Assembly: GCA_902792895.1 (NCBI GenBank)
Contig: CADBBK010000001.1
Location: 186,001-250,000, forward strand
Length of the DNA stretch: 64,000 nt
Direction of reading: 5' to 3'
Origin: an uncultured Bacteroidales bacterium
GTDB lineage: Bacteria > Bacteroidota > Bacteroidia > Bacteroidales > Muribaculaceae
This document shows positions 1 to 8,844 of the stretch, one piece after another. Within the stretch, counting starts at the first letter, position 1. Each line of letters starts with the position of its first letter. The translations under genes and the position numbers were made by a program. Below the pieces are notes generated by a model. It did no database searches, had not been told where the DNA came from, and saw nothing but the letters and a program-made list of their open reading frames with translations.

Positions 1-50
1 TTAGTTGAGACGCAAAATCGCGCGTCCCGGTTTGTTAGTATTAAAGTTAT

Positions 51-626
51 TTAGTCGTTTTTTGGTTTCTTGCGTACTGACCAGCCGAAGTGCCCCAGTT
101 CCTCGCCGAGCGAGTAGTAATGGCCGTGGCAATAGGTGATGAGGTCGGCGGCCTTGAGGTCGAGTGCCCCGGTGTCGGGGTTAATGAAACGGTCATCGGC
201 AATGACGTTCATCACCTCGCCGATGAACATGTCGTGCGTGCCCAGGCGCATGATGTCGCGCACGCGGCACTCAATGCTCACGGGGGCCTCGGCGATATAG
301 GGAGCAGCAACGGTCTCACCCTTGACGGGCGTGAGATGCATTTCGTGCCACTTGTCATAGTCGCGACCAGAGCGCACGCCGCACCAGTCGGTGGCCCGTG
401 CCAGCTCGCGGTTAGTGAGATTGAGCGTGAAAGCCATGTTGCGCTCCACAATGCCGTGGCTGTGGCGCTCGGGGCGTATAGACACATAGCACAAAGCCGG
501 ATCGCTGCAGATGGTTCCCGTCCAGGCCGCCGTGAAGACGTTATACTCCTCGGGCGACGCCCCGCAGCTGACCAGCAGTGCGGGCAGCGGGTATATCATG
601 GTGCCAGGTCTCCAGTTCTGTTTCAT
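51..626 (-). CDS. flavin reductase family protein (flavoredoxin-like)
   Basis: Predicted cytoplasmic FMN-binding protein of the DIM6/NtaB flavin reductase family, 191 residues, close to the usual length for single-domain members. The N-terminal WRPGTMIYPLPALLVSCG and the following WTGTICSDPALCYVSI segment are the conserved opening strands that hold the flavin phosphate, and ERNMAFTLNL is the next family block. The frame opens further upstream at 653, but I place the start at 626 (MKQNWRPG) because family members begin there and the extra residues would overlap the -7 promoter box at 651-658. It is transcribed divergently from the deoxynucleoside kinase at 804. Family assignment is firm; the electron acceptor cannot be read from sequence. 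Confidence 0.85.
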   Translation of the reverse strand: MKQNWRPGTMIYPLPALLVSCGASPEEYNVFTAAWTGTICSDPALCYVSIRPERHSHGIVERNMAFTLNLTNRELARATDWCGVRSGRDYDKWHEMHLTPVKGETVAAPYIAEAPVSIECRVRDIMRLGTHDMFIGEVMNVIADDRFINPDTGALDLKAADLITYCHGHYYSLGEELGHFGWSVRKKPKND

Positions 627-650
627 GCTCAATAATCGCAATTCAAGATG

Positions 651-658
651 CAAAAGTA
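651..658 (-). promoter_or_regulatory. Bacteroidetes-type -7 box for the flavin reductase
   Basis: Read on the minus strand this is TACTTTTG, a match to the TAnnTTTG -7 consensus, 25 bases upstream of the chosen start. No clear TTTG -33 element is seen. Confidence 0.45.
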
Positions 659-763
659 GGCATTTTTTCTATACCACAGGTGATTTTGCGGAATTATTTC
701 GGCATTTTCTTGATTGTTAATAACTTTCTTATCGAGGATGATGGACGAGGACCGGAAAAAGCG

Positions 764-771
764 TAAATTTG
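764..771 (+). promoter_or_regulatory. Bacteroidetes-type -7 box for the deoxynucleoside kinase pair
   Basis: TAAATTTG matches TAnnTTTG and lies 32 bases before the GTG start of the first kinase. It forms a divergent promoter region with the box at 651-658. Confidence 0.45.
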
Positions 772-803
772 CGGTTTGTAAAACAACTATTATTCACTGA
801 ACC

Positions 804-1430
804 GTGCACATCGTCATAGCAGGAAATATCGGTAGCGGAAAATCGACACTGGCCGAGATGCTTGCCAAGCATTACGGGTGGGAGCCGTTTATGGAACCCG
901 TGGTGGACAACCCCTACCTGAGCGACTATTACAAGGACATCAAGCGCTGGTCGTTTGCCCTGGAGGTGTTTTTCCTGAAGCAGCGCTTCAAGGACATCCT
1001 GAACATCAACGCCAGTTCCAAAACCATCATCCAAGACCGCAGTATCTTTGAGGGCGTGTACATCTTCACTGCCAACAACCACGATATGGGCAACATGGAT
1101 GACCGCGACTTTGAGACCTATATGGAACTGTTTGAGCAGATGATGACCATCGTGCGCCTCCCCGATCTGATGATCTACCTGCGCTCGAGCGTGCCCCACC
1201 TGGTGGACAACATCCACAAGCGCGGACGCGACTACGAGCAGACGATGCCGTTGCAGTACCTGTCGAACCTGAACGACCGCTATGAGGAGTTTGTGATGAA
1301 GACCTACAGGGGCCGCAAACTCGTCATCGAAGTCGATGACATGGACTACAAGAACCGCCCCGAGGACTTTGCTGCGATTGTCGATAAAATCGACGCGACG
1401 ATGTTCGGCATCTTCGGGCCGCTGGACTAG
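804..1430 (+). CDS. deoxynucleoside kinase (first of a tandem pair)
   Basis: Phosphorylates deoxynucleosides for nucleotide salvage in the cytoplasm (dNK/deoxyadenosine-deoxyguanosine kinase family). 208 residues starting with GTG. P-loop GNIGSGKS at residues 7-14, substrate-site EP at 31-32, the DRS motif at 78-80 (QDRSIFEG), and the LID arginines in RGRDYE at about 140-145. The next gene, 75 bases downstream, is a clear paralogue of almost the same length. In lactobacilli, paired dNK genes form a heterodimer with split dAdo and dGuo specificity; a similar arrangement is possible here but is inference. Specificity is not readable from the motifs. Confidence 0.9.
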   Translation: MHIVIAGNIGSGKSTLAEMLAKHYGWEPFMEPVVDNPYLSDYYKDIKRWSFALEVFFLKQRFKDILNINASSKTIIQDRSIFEGVYIFTANNHDMGNMDDRDFETYMELFEQMMTIVRLPDLMIYLRSSVPHLVDNIHKRGRDYEQTMPLQYLSNLNDRYEEFVMKTYRGRKLVIEVDDMDYKNRPEDFAAIVDKIDATMFGIFGPLD

Positions 1431-1505
1431 AAGGCCGTAACACAGTTACGGCACAGGTGACCTAACAACCAAAAACAGAAAGCAAAAACCTAAAACTAAA
1501 AAGAT

Positions 1506-2135
1506 ATGCATATAGCAGTAGCAGGAAACATCGGCAGTGGCAAGACGACCTTGACCAAACTGCTGGCCAAACACTACGGGTGGAGTCCGCGCTTTGAGCC
1601 CGTGGACAACAACCCTTATCTGGAGGACTTCTATGCCGACATGTCGCGGTGGTCATTCAACCTGCAAATCTACTTCCTGAACAAGCGTTTCAAGGAAGTG
1701 GTAGAGATCTCCAAGAGCGAGATTGACATCATTCAGGACCGCACCATCTATGAGGACGCGTGCATCTTTGCCCCCAACCTGCACGGCCAGGGGCTGATGA
1801 GTGACCGCGACTTCAACAACTACAAGGACCTGTTTGAGCTGATGATGTCGCTGGTGAAGATGCCCGACCTGATGATTTACATCCGCTCGACCATCCCCAA
1901 CCTGGTGCAGCAGATCCAAAAACGCGGCCGCGACTACGAGCAGACGATGCGCCTCGATTATCTGGAAGGTCTGAACAAGCGCTATGAGGAGTGGATTGCC
2001 GACTACAAGGGCAATCTGGTCATCATCAACGGCGACGAGGTGAAGTTCGGGGACAAGCCCGAGGATTTCCAACTGGTGTGCGACAAAATTGACACCAATC
2101 TGTACGGCATCTTCTCGCCCTTCAACCAGCGTTGA
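1506..2135 (+). CDS. deoxynucleoside kinase (second of a tandem pair)
   Basis: 209-residue paralogue of the preceding gene. It keeps the P-loop GNIGSGKT (7-14), the block AKHYGW (21-26), DRT in place of DRS (78-80), and RGRDYEQTM in the LID region. The differences fall in the substrate-site stretch around residues 30-45 and 85-105, which fits separate substrate preferences. It lies 75 bases after its partner with no terminator visible between them, so the two are probably co-transcribed from the promoter near 764. Confidence 0.9.
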   Translation: MHIAVAGNIGSGKTTLTKLLAKHYGWSPRFEPVDNNPYLEDFYADMSRWSFNLQIYFLNKRFKEVVEISKSEIDIIQDRTIYEDACIFAPNLHGQGLMSDRDFNNYKDLFELMMSLVKMPDLMIYIRSTIPNLVQQIQKRGRDYEQTMRLDYLEGLNKRYEEWIADYKGNLVIINGDEVKFGDKPEDFQLVCDKIDTNLYGIFSPFNQR

Positions 2136-2235
2136 CCATCCCGAACAGCCGGGAGAAACAGGAATCAGGGATTATAAATCCGTGATTTTTAGACTTTTTA
2201 TATTAACAGAATACCGTAATTTTAAAATAAATGAC

Positions 2236-2280
2236 TAACTTTGCAACCGCTCGATGAGAACGAGCGGTTGCTTGTTGTTT
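2236..2280 (+). promoter_or_regulatory. -7 box running straight into a perfect hairpin upstream of the C10 protease
   Basis: TAACTTTG at 2236-2243 matches the Bacteroidetes -7 box. A perfect 11-bp stem (GCAACCGCTCG at 2243-2253 with CGAGCGGTTGC at 2261-2271) follows at once and ends in a T-rich stretch (TTGTTGTTT). The hairpin may be the terminator of the kinase operon, a 5' leader hairpin of the protease mRNA, or both. Confidence 0.5.
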
Positions 2281-2365
2281 AAACCCATTGGGCCACAGTC
2301 ATTTAACAATTGAATTATCTATCATCTCGAAATTCAAGTCTATCACCCAAATGAACCCTCACAAC

Positions 2366-4711
2366 ATGAAGAAGATCGTGATGCTCGCAGCAGCATCGTT
2401 ACTTGCCACTATCCAGTTATTTGCCGCCCCCGTTGATGCCGTTACCGCCCAGGCTACCGCCAAGCGATATCTGCAGGCTTCGGCTCGTCGTGGACATGCA
2501 GCCCCAGCCGCCCTTGATGTGAAGCTGGTGCTCACCGAGAAGAACCAGGTCAACACCAACCAGGCCGCCTACTACATCTTCAATACCAGCGACAGCTATG
2601 TCATCGTGTCGGGTGACGACCGTGCCCGTGAGGTGCTCGCCCACGGCGACCGTCCGCTTGACATCAACAACATCCCCTGCAACATGCAGCTGTGGCTCGA
2701 GGGCTACCGCAAGCAGATCGAGTTCCTGCAAGCCCATCCCGACTATGTGGTAGACAACGGCACGCCCAACCGCACTCCAATCACCGGAGAAAGCGTTGAT
2801 CCGCTGCTGAGCGCCATGTGGGACCAGGGTGAGCCTTATAACCGCGAGTGCCCGATGTCGGGTACTTCCCTGGCAGTTACGGGCTGCGGTGCCACGTCGC
2901 TGGCCATGATTTTCCACTATTGGAAATTCCCCACCGAGACCACACCATCGGTTCCCGGCTACACGACACAGAGTGAGAGTATCACGTTGGAAACCCTGCC
3001 TCCAACGACTTTTGACTGGGACAACATGCTCGACCGCTACCGTGGAGGCTATAACGACACACAAGCGAGTGCCGTTGCCCACCTGATGCGCTACATCGGC
3101 CAGTCGGAGAGGATGGACTACTCTTCTAGCAGCAGCGGTACCGGCAGCTACGACATCTGGCAGACCATCAGGCGTTTCGGCTATGACCCGGATGCCATGC
3201 TCCTGTCCAAAGATAGCTGGTGGGGCGACGAGAACTATGACGATGAGGAATGGGGTATGCTGATCCAAGAGGAGCTGTTGAGCCATCGTCCCGTGCTGAT
3301 GTGCGCCTACACCCCGACGTGGTCCGGCCATGCGTTCAACATCGACGGCTATGATGCCAGCGACGATACCTACCACATCAACTGGGGTTGGAGCGGCACT
3401 GGCAACGCCAACTATGCGCTCAACGCCTTCAGGGGCGGTGGTGAGGTCTTCAACATCAACCAGCAGATTTTCATCGGCATTGAGCCGCCGGCTACCGTTC
3501 CCACCATCAAGGCCAGGGCGTCGCGATTGAGGACGACTGCCTATGTGGACAGCGTAGCCACTGCTGAGTTCACTGTCAAGGGCACGCTGCTCACCAGCGA
3601 CGTGACCTTAACGCTCAATGACGAAAACGGCGTGTTTGCTATCAACACCGACCACATCAGCCAGCAGAACCTCAAGAACGGCATGCGCGTGACAGTTACT
3701 TATCAGTCCAGCGCCGTGGGCACCCACCATGCGACCATTACCCTGTCGAGCGAGGGCGCTGAGGACAAGGTTGTCACCCTAATTGGCCAATGCATCCTCG
3801 AGACCCATGAGCCCGTGATGCTTGCCGCCAGCGACATCGACGCCTCGTCGTTCATCATCAACTGGGAAGACATCACGCCCAGCCACAACGTTGTGAGCTA
3901 CAACCTGGAGGTGGCACGCGTGCCGTTCTACGAACTGAGGCTCAACGAGACCTTTGACGCCACTGAATACTCGGGCACAAGCACTACCGACTGCTCGTCA
4001 CAACTCGACGAGTTCACCACCAACCCCGGCTGGACCGGCAGCAAGGTTTACCGCAGCAACAGCGACGTGCTGCTGGGTACGAGCAAGTCCAAAGGATGGT
4101 TGCAGACTCCTGCCCTGGACATGTACGGCAACGACGGTCATGTGACCGTGAAGGTGAGGGCCAAGAGTTCAGGCAGTGACACCTCGTCGCCGCTGAAGAT
4201 CAGCTGCGGTGATGCCGACACGCTCATCTATGTCAATAACGAGGACGGCGAGTACTGCGTGATGCTCCCCTGCCCCGCCAACAACACGCCTATGGTTAAG
4301 CTGAGCACCGCCGTCGGCAAGCGCGTTGTCATCAGTTCGTTCCAGGCCTATGCCGGTGATGACTACACACCCATCGACCTGAGCAAGGCCACCTATATTG
4401 AAGGCATCACGGGCAACGCCTATCAGATAAGCGACCTGCAGCCGGGCTGCTACGCCATGCGCGTTCAGACGCTTTACACCGATGGCGCCCTGTCACCGTG
4501 GAGCAACCGCATGCGCGCCATGATTGCCTGGAAGAGTGGTGACGTGAACCATGACAATGAAATCACAGTTGCCGACATCAACATGGTCATCAACAACATC
4601 ATCAACGGCGCCAATTCACCCAGCGTGCTGGCCGTCAGCGACGTCAATGGTGACGGCGAAATCACCGTGAGTGACGTCAATATGATCATCGACCGCATCC
4701 TCGGTTATTAA
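2366..4711 (+). CDS. secreted C10 (streptopain-type) cysteine protease with C-terminal dockerin-like module
   Basis: Secreted papain-fold protease of MEROPS family C10 (SpeB/interpain type), 781 residues from the ATG at 2366. Another ATG lies 15 bases upstream; I chose 2366 because MKKIVMLAAASLLA begins a clean signal peptide. In order: signal peptide (1-21), a Spi/propeptide-like region (to about 140), and the catalytic domain with the nucleophile Cys in TGCGATSLAM (about C174), the His in SGHAFNIDGYD (about H322) and the INWGWSG block (about 338-344). A beta-sandwich region, an adhesin-like region and a dockerin-like pair of calcium loops (GDVNHDNEITV and SDVNGDGEITV, about 724-781) follow. 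No separate inhibitor gene of the Spi type is evident next to it. Confidence 0.9.
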   Translation: MKKIVMLAAASLLATIQLFAAPVDAVTAQATAKRYLQASARRGHAAPAALDVKLVLTEKNQVNTNQAAYYIFNTSDSYVIVSGDDRAREVLAHGDRPLDINNIPCNMQLWLEGYRKQIEFLQAHPDYVVDNGTPNRTPITGESVDPLLSAMWDQGEPYNRECPMSGTSLAVTGCGATSLAMIFHYWKFPTETTPSVPGYTTQSESITLETLPPTTFDWDNMLDRYRGGYNDTQASAVAHLMRYIGQSERMDYSSSSSGTGSYDIWQTIRRFGYDPDAMLLSKDSWWGDENYDDEEWGMLIQEELLSHRPVLMCAYTPTWSGHAFNIDGYDASDDTYHINWGWSGTGNANYALNAFRGGGEVFNINQQIFIGIEPPATVPTIKARASRLRTTAYVDSVATAEFTVKGTLLTSDVTLTLNDENGVFAINTDHISQQNLKNGMRVTVTYQSSAVGTHHATITLSSEGAEDKVVTLIGQCILETHEPVMLAASDIDASSFIINWEDITPSHNVVSYNLEVARVPFYELRLNETFDATEYSGTSTTDCSSQLDEFTTNPGWTGSKVYRSNSDVLLGTSKSKGWLQTPALDMYGNDGHVTVKVRAKSSGSDTSSPLKISCGDADTLIYVNNEDGEYCVMLPCPANNTPMVKLSTAVGKRVVISSFQAYAGDDYTPIDLSKATYIEGITGNAYQISDLQPGCYAMRVQTLYTDGALSPWSNRMRAMIAWKSGDVNHDNEITVADINMVINNIINGANSPSVLAVSDVNGDGEITVSDVNMIIDRILGY

Positions 4712-4753
4712 AGCCTAACCGCAGCGGCCGGCAACGACCGCCTAGAGATACGC

Positions 4754-4801
4754 CCAAGCCCGGCGCCTGCATCACCGATGCAGACATCGGGCTTGGTTTT
4801 T
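4754..4801 (+). terminator. intrinsic terminator after the C10 protease
   Basis: Outer stem CCAAGCCCG (4754-4762) with CGGGCTTGG (4788-4796), inner stem CTGCATC (4767-4773) with GATGCAG (4777-4783), then a run of five T. Confidence 0.85.
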
Positions 4802-4846
4802 ATCTGCACCGTCAGTGTGCGACAGATTGTAGCAACGTGCAAAAAG

Positions 4847-4877
4847 TTGCCTATTTCGGGGTTTTGTGGTACTTTTG
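4847..4877 (+). promoter_or_regulatory. Bacteroidetes-type promoter for the secreted protein at 4882
   Basis: TTG at 4847-4849 and TACTTTTG at 4870-4877 are separated by 20 bases, close to the family spacing. The -7 box ends only 4 bases before the ATG at 4882, so the transcript would be almost leaderless or the start is slightly downstream. Confidence 0.5.
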
Positions 4878-4881
4878 CGGC

Positions 4882-5424
4882 ATGAACAGCAAGGCAAGAA
4901 CATCACTGCTGGCAATAGCAGCAGCCATGGGGCTGTTGTCGGCATCGGGCCAGGTGAGCATCGACTATTACATGGACGATGGCTCACGGTACGTGTGCTC
5001 ACAGCAGGATTTGCTGTATGACGACTACTTCCACGCCGCAAAGTTTGCCGTGGCAGCGACTGCCGCTCCCAGCGGGCTGGTGACCTTCACACTCGAGGTG
5101 ACCTATGACGAAGGGCTGCTGCACGTCACACAGGGCGACAGCCTCACGCTGGTGCTGCGTGGCGGTGACCGCGTTGTCCTCAAGACCGACCGCGATGTCA
5201 CTCGGGCCGACATTGTCAAGCGGCATTACCGCACCTACAACGACTACTACGTCACCTGCCACTACGAGATGAGCACCTACGACGTGCAGCGCATCACCCG
5301 CAATCGCGTGACCAAGCTATCGTCCCAGACCGACCGCTTTACCTTTGACCGAAAACTGGACAAATTCCAGGACCGGTTCCGACGGCAGTTCACTGCCGTT
5401 TACCGATACCTCATCGGGAGGTAA
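4882..5424 (+). CDS. hypothetical secreted protein
   Basis: 180 residues, not recognised. Start chosen at 4882 because MNSKARTSLLAIAAAMGLL opens a typical signal peptide ending near ASG-QVSID (about residue 23). The frame extends upstream, but those residues would overlap the promoter. The mature part is rich in short beta-strand-like stretches, with a central acidic/hydrophobic segment (TFTLEVTYDEGLLHV) and a basic, aromatic C-terminus (RFRRQFTAVYRYLIGR). It is flanked by its own promoter and by terminators on both sides, so it is a single-gene unit. A role as a partner or inhibitor of the C10 protease upstream is possible from position only; nothing in the sequence supports it directly. Confidence 0.6.
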   Translation: MNSKARTSLLAIAAAMGLLSASGQVSIDYYMDDGSRYVCSQQDLLYDDYFHAAKFAVAATAAPSGLVTFTLEVTYDEGLLHVTQGDSLTLVLRGGDRVVLKTDRDVTRADIVKRHYRTYNDYYVTCHYEMSTYDVQRITRNRVTKLSSQTDRFTFDRKLDKFQDRFRRQFTAVYRYLIGR

Positions 5425-5448
5425 TACAAGGGAACAACAGGGAATAAA

Positions 5449-5483
5449 CAAAGCTGCCAGGACATCGAGTCCTGGCAGCTTTG
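5449..5483. terminator. bidirectional terminator between convergent genes
   Basis: Perfect 15-bp stem: CAAAGCTGCCAGGAC (5449-5463) with GTCCTGGCAGCTTTG (5469-5483), five-base loop. It lies between the convergent genes ending at 5424 and 5505. Confidence 0.85.
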
Positions 5484-5504
5484 TTGTATTGTAGCGGGAT
5501 GTGT

Positions 5505-6527
5505 TTACTTCACGCGGAGCACCTTGCCCTCGGCAACATCGTCACCGCTGAGGCCGTTGAGCTTCTTGAGCTGTGCCACGGTCAAACCGTTGCTCGAGGC
5601 GATTTTGGTAAGGTTGTCACCCTTGCGCACCTTGTAAGTGGAGCGACTGTTGTCGCGGCTCTCACGGGTAGATTTCTTAGTGCTGGCGACAGCGGGTTGC
5701 TGTTCCTTCTTGTTATTGGACTTCTTGCTGGCCGACTCATTTTCCTCGGCAACCGACTTCTTGGCCTGGTTGTAACGCTTGCTGGGCGCATAGTCGCGAG
5801 CCTTGGTGTAGTTAGCCTTGGAGAAGGTGTAGCTGTCGGTGTGGGTGCAGCGGTTGCCAAAGTCGAAGATAGCCTCGGGGTTGATGGCATAACCCATGAA
5901 ACGCGTCTCGAAGTGCAGATGAGGTCCCGTGCTGCGGCCCGTGTTGCCACTCAGAGCGATGGGCTGTCCAGCCTTCACATACTGGTCGGGCTTGACCAGG
6001 AATCGTGACAGGTGGCCATAGACGGTCTCCAGACCATTCTCGTGGCGCACGATCACATAGAAACCGTAACCGCCGCGCTCAAAACGAGTCAGGCGCACAC
6101 GGCCCGAGAAAGCCGAATAAACGGTATCACCGATAGCCGAACGCAGGTCCACACCCTTGTGTGTGCGTCCGAACTGGGGACGGTAGCCATAGTGGCTGGT
6201 CACATAATTACCCTTGATGGGCATGACATAGTGGCGAACGTCAAGCACCTTGGTGTTAGGCACGTTGGCGTCCTTATAGCAGTTCACGAGGTCGCTGTCC
6301 CAACCCTCGGTGTAGATGTCGGGTTCGGGTTCACATTCCTCATACAAGTCGGCAGCATACTTCTGTGCTTCCTGCACACGAATTTGGTCATTAACGCGGT
6401 CTTGCTTAGCGAGCAGCTTGCTGTGCATCTTGCTGTAGCTTGAAGCAGATTGTATATTCTGAGCCGATATACCTAGCGCAAAAAGGGTCATCGCCGTCAA
6501 GGCGAAATATAATCGTTTTATATTCAT
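5505..6527 (-). CDS. secreted M23 metallopeptidase with LysM domain
   Basis: Probable periplasmic or outer-surface murein endopeptidase of the M23 (lysostaphin/NlpD) family, 340 residues. Signal peptide at 1-22 (MNIKRLYFALTAMTLFALG). The M23 domain spans about 98-215 with the zinc ligands in RTHKGVDL (H123, D127) and GPHLHFE (H205) and the catalytic His at about 203. A low-complexity Lys/Ser/Glu linker covers about 230-295. A C-terminal LysM peptidoglycan-binding domain (VRKGDNLTKIASSNGL) occupies about 297-340. All active-site residues are present, so it should be an active hydrolase rather than an EnvC-like activator. It is the last gene of the minus-strand run and sits 217 bases after recG. 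Confidence 0.9.
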   Translation of the reverse strand: MNIKRLYFALTAMTLFALGISAQNIQSASSYSKMHSKLLAKQDRVNDQIRVQEAQKYAADLYEECEPEPDIYTEGWDSDLVNCYKDANVPNTKVLDVRHYVMPIKGNYVTSHYGYRPQFGRTHKGVDLRSAIGDTVYSAFSGRVRLTRFERGGYGFYVIVRHENGLETVYGHLSRFLVKPDQYVKAGQPIALSGNTGRSTGPHLHFETRFMGYAINPEAIFDFGNRCTHTDSYTFSKANYTKARDYAPSKRYNQAKKSVAEENESASKKSNNKKEQQPAVASTKKSTRESRDNSRSTYKVRKGDNLTKIASSNGLTVAQLKKLNGLSGDDVAEGKVLRVK

Positions 6528-6565
6528 TTCAGGTTATTTTCTAAGTCTTTGTTTTTAAGAACGGC

Positions 6566-6573
6566 CAAAATTA
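6566..6573 (-). promoter_or_regulatory. -7 box for the M23 peptidase
   Basis: TAATTTTG on the minus strand, about 40 bases upstream of the start at 6527. No convincing -33 element. Confidence 0.35.
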
Positions 6574-6744
6574 CTCAATTATTTTGTAAGAGGTGGCATT
6601 TAGTGTGCTAAAAAGTGTAAAGTTTGGTTTTATTCTCTAAACAAAGCAAGCCAATCGGCTAATAATCAGCAAAATAAAAAATTCACAAATGCAAACAGTT
6701 TCAAAACCGAAATAGGTAGTTCTGGCCCCCTGTGAAACACCGGT

Positions 6745-8844
6745 TTAGGAGATAAGTCCCCAGTTGGTCTGTTTGTCAAAAATGTCCCTGATGTGGGCGG
6801 CCATCTTGCGGCCCCACTGGGTTTCCATCTGCGGATCATCACGCAGATAGTCCTCGGCGGCGTTGCGTGCCATCTGGATGATCTGGCCATCCTGGGCGAG
6901 ATTGGCAATGTGCAGGTTGAAGGCGATGCCGCTCTGCTGGGTGCCCTCCATGTCGCCCGGTCCGCGCAGCTTCATGTCCTCCTCGGCGACGACAAAGCCA
7001 TCGTTGGTCTGCGTCATCACCTGCAGGCGGTGGCGGGTGTCGCGTCCCAGGTCGCTACGGGCCATGAGGATGCAATAGCTCTGGTCAGCACCACGCCCTA
7101 CCCTGCCGCGCAGCTGATGCAACTGCGACAAGCCGAATCGCTCAGCATCCTCGATGACCATGACCGAGGCATTGGGGACATTCACTCCGACCTCGATGAC
7201 CGTGGTGGCCACCAAGATATGGGCTTGGCCGCTGGCAAAGAGCATCATCTGGTAATCCTTCTCGGCTGGCTTCATGCGCCCGTGAACCATCGCCACGTTG
7301 TAATGCGGGAACACGTCACGCACCTGTTCATAGCCCTGCTCCAGAGCATGCAGGTCGAGTTTCTCGTTCTCCTCGATAAGGGGATAGACGATGTAGGCCT
7401 GCCGGCCCTCGCGCAACTGAGAACCCACAAACTGGTACATCTTGAAGCGGTCAGGCTCGTGCCGGAGCACCGTAGTCACCGGTTTGCGGCCCGGCGGCAG
7501 TTCGTCGATGACCGACACATCGAGGTCACCATAGACCGTCATCGCCAGCGTGCGCGGGATGGGCGTGGCCGTCATTACGAGCACATGGGGCGGCGCTACA
7601 CGGTTCTTACTCCACAAGCGGGCACGCTGCGCTACACCGAAGCGGTGCTGCTCGTCTATTATGGCGAGGCCCAGGTTGTGAAACTGCACCGTGTCCTCGA
7701 TGAGTGCATGGGTGCCGATGAGAATCTGCAACTCGCCACTCATCAGTGCCTCGTGGATAGCCGTGCGCTCACGCTTGCGCGTCGAGCCCGTCAACAGCGC
7801 CACCTTGACGCCAATGGCATCGGCCAGCGGCTTAATGGTCTCGAGGTGCTGCCCCGCCAATATCTCGGTGGGTGCCATGATGCAGGCCTGGTAGCCGTTA
7901 TCGAGAGCGATGAGTGCGGTCATAAAGGCCACTATCGTCTTCCCGCTGCCCACATCACCCTGCAGCAATCGGTTCATCTGCTTGCCGCTGCCCATATCCT
8001 GGCGCATCTCGCGGATGACACGCTTCTGTGCCCCAGTGAGCGGGAATTGCAGCACATTGTTATAAAAGTCATGGAAGTAGGCGCCCACACGGCTGAAAAC
8101 GTGTCCCACCAACCGGCGTGTGCTACCCTTGATGTAGTGCAGGATGTTGAGTTCGAGGAAGAACAACTCCTCGAACTTGAGGCGGAACTGCGCCCGCTGC
8201 AGTGCCTGCTGGTCGCTAGGCAGGTGGATGTTGTGCAAGGCCTCGGCCAGCGGCATGAGGTGGAAACGCTGCATCAACTCGGGGGGCAAAGTCTCGTCAA
8301 TGCGCTGCACGGCGGGCGTGTTCAGGATATTGACGACGAGTTTGTGTATCGCGCGCGATGTAAATGAGCGGTTGCGCAGAGTCTCGGTCAGGTTGTAAAC
8401 GCCCTGCAGTCCTTGGGTGAGGTGCTCGCTGCTGGCGACATCGACCTCTGGGTGGACGATGTTCATGTGGCCGTTGAACATCGACGGCTTGCCGAACAGG
8501 ACATATTGCGTGGCCGTGTTGTAAGTGCGCTGGATAGAAGCAACACGATTGAACCACACAACCTCGATGGTGCCGGTACCGTCGGTAAACAAAGCCTGAA
8601 GGCGGCGTTTGCGGCCCTCGCCCACCGTGTTGAACGTGATGAAACGTCCGCGCAGCTGCACCATGGCCTCATCACCATGCAACTCGTTCACATGGTTGAT
8701 GACGCTGCGGTCGATGTAGCGGAAAGGGAAATAGTACAACAGGTCGTAATAGGAAGTGATGCCCAGTTCCTTCTTGAGCAACTCGGCACGCTTGGGGCCC
8801 ACACCGTGCAGATACTGTATGTCGGTATGGCGCAGGTCAGGCAT
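6745..8844 (-). CDS. recG: ATP-dependent DNA helicase RecG
   Basis: Double-strand DNA translocase that remodels stalled replication forks and Holliday junctions. 699 residues, close to the E. coli length of about 693. N-terminal helix-hairpin-helix-like and wedge (OB) region with YLHGVGPKRAELL (11-23) and the OB strands around 55-135. Superfamily 2 helicase core follows: Walker A GDVGSGKT (296-303), motif II DEQH (397-400), motif III MTATPIPRT, and motif VI QLRGRVGRG. The start overlaps the end of ispD by 8 bases, so the two are translationally coupled on one minus-strand transcript. Confidence 0.97.
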   Translation of the reverse strand: MPDLRHTDIQYLHGVGPKRAELLKKELGITSYYDLLYYFPFRYIDRSVINHVNELHGDEAMVQLRGRFITFNTVGEGRKRRLQALFTDGTGTIEVVWFNRVASIQRTYNTATQYVLFGKPSMFNGHMNIVHPEVDVASSEHLTQGLQGVYNLTETLRNRSFTSRAIHKLVVNILNTPAVQRIDETLPPELMQRFHLMPLAEALHNIHLPSDQQALQRAQFRLKFEELFFLELNILHYIKGSTRRLVGHVFSRVGAYFHDFYNNVLQFPLTGAQKRVIREMRQDMGSGKQMNRLLQGDVGSGKTIVAFMTALIALDNGYQACIMAPTEILAGQHLETIKPLADAIGVKVALLTGSTRKRERTAIHEALMSGELQILIGTHALIEDTVQFHNLGLAIIDEQHRFGVAQRARLWSKNRVAPPHVLVMTATPIPRTLAMTVYGDLDVSVIDELPPGRKPVTTVLRHEPDRFKMYQFVGSQLREGRQAYIVYPLIEENEKLDLHALEQGYEQVRDVFPHYNVAMVHGRMKPAEKDYQMMLFASGQAHILVATTVIEVGVNVPNASVMVIEDAERFGLSQLHQLRGRVGRGADQSYCILMARSDLGRDTRHRLQVMTQTNDGFVVAEEDMKLRGPGDMEGTQQSGIAFNLHIANLAQDGQIIQMARNAAEDYLRDDPQMETQWGRKMAAHIRDIFDKQTNWGLIS

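Noticed and set aside
1..50. A possible C-terminal gene fragment ending in the TTA at 1-3 on the minus strand
   Set aside because: Only about 16 codons before the flavin reductase stop; no start or motif.
4882..5424. A dedicated protease inhibitor (Spi-like) for the C10 protease
   Set aside because: Only position suggests it; the protein has its own promoter after a strong terminator and no recognisable Spi features.
6793..8367. A 524-codon plus-strand frame opposite recG
   Set aside because: recG is complete and convincing on the other strand; the opposite frame has no known motif or start context.
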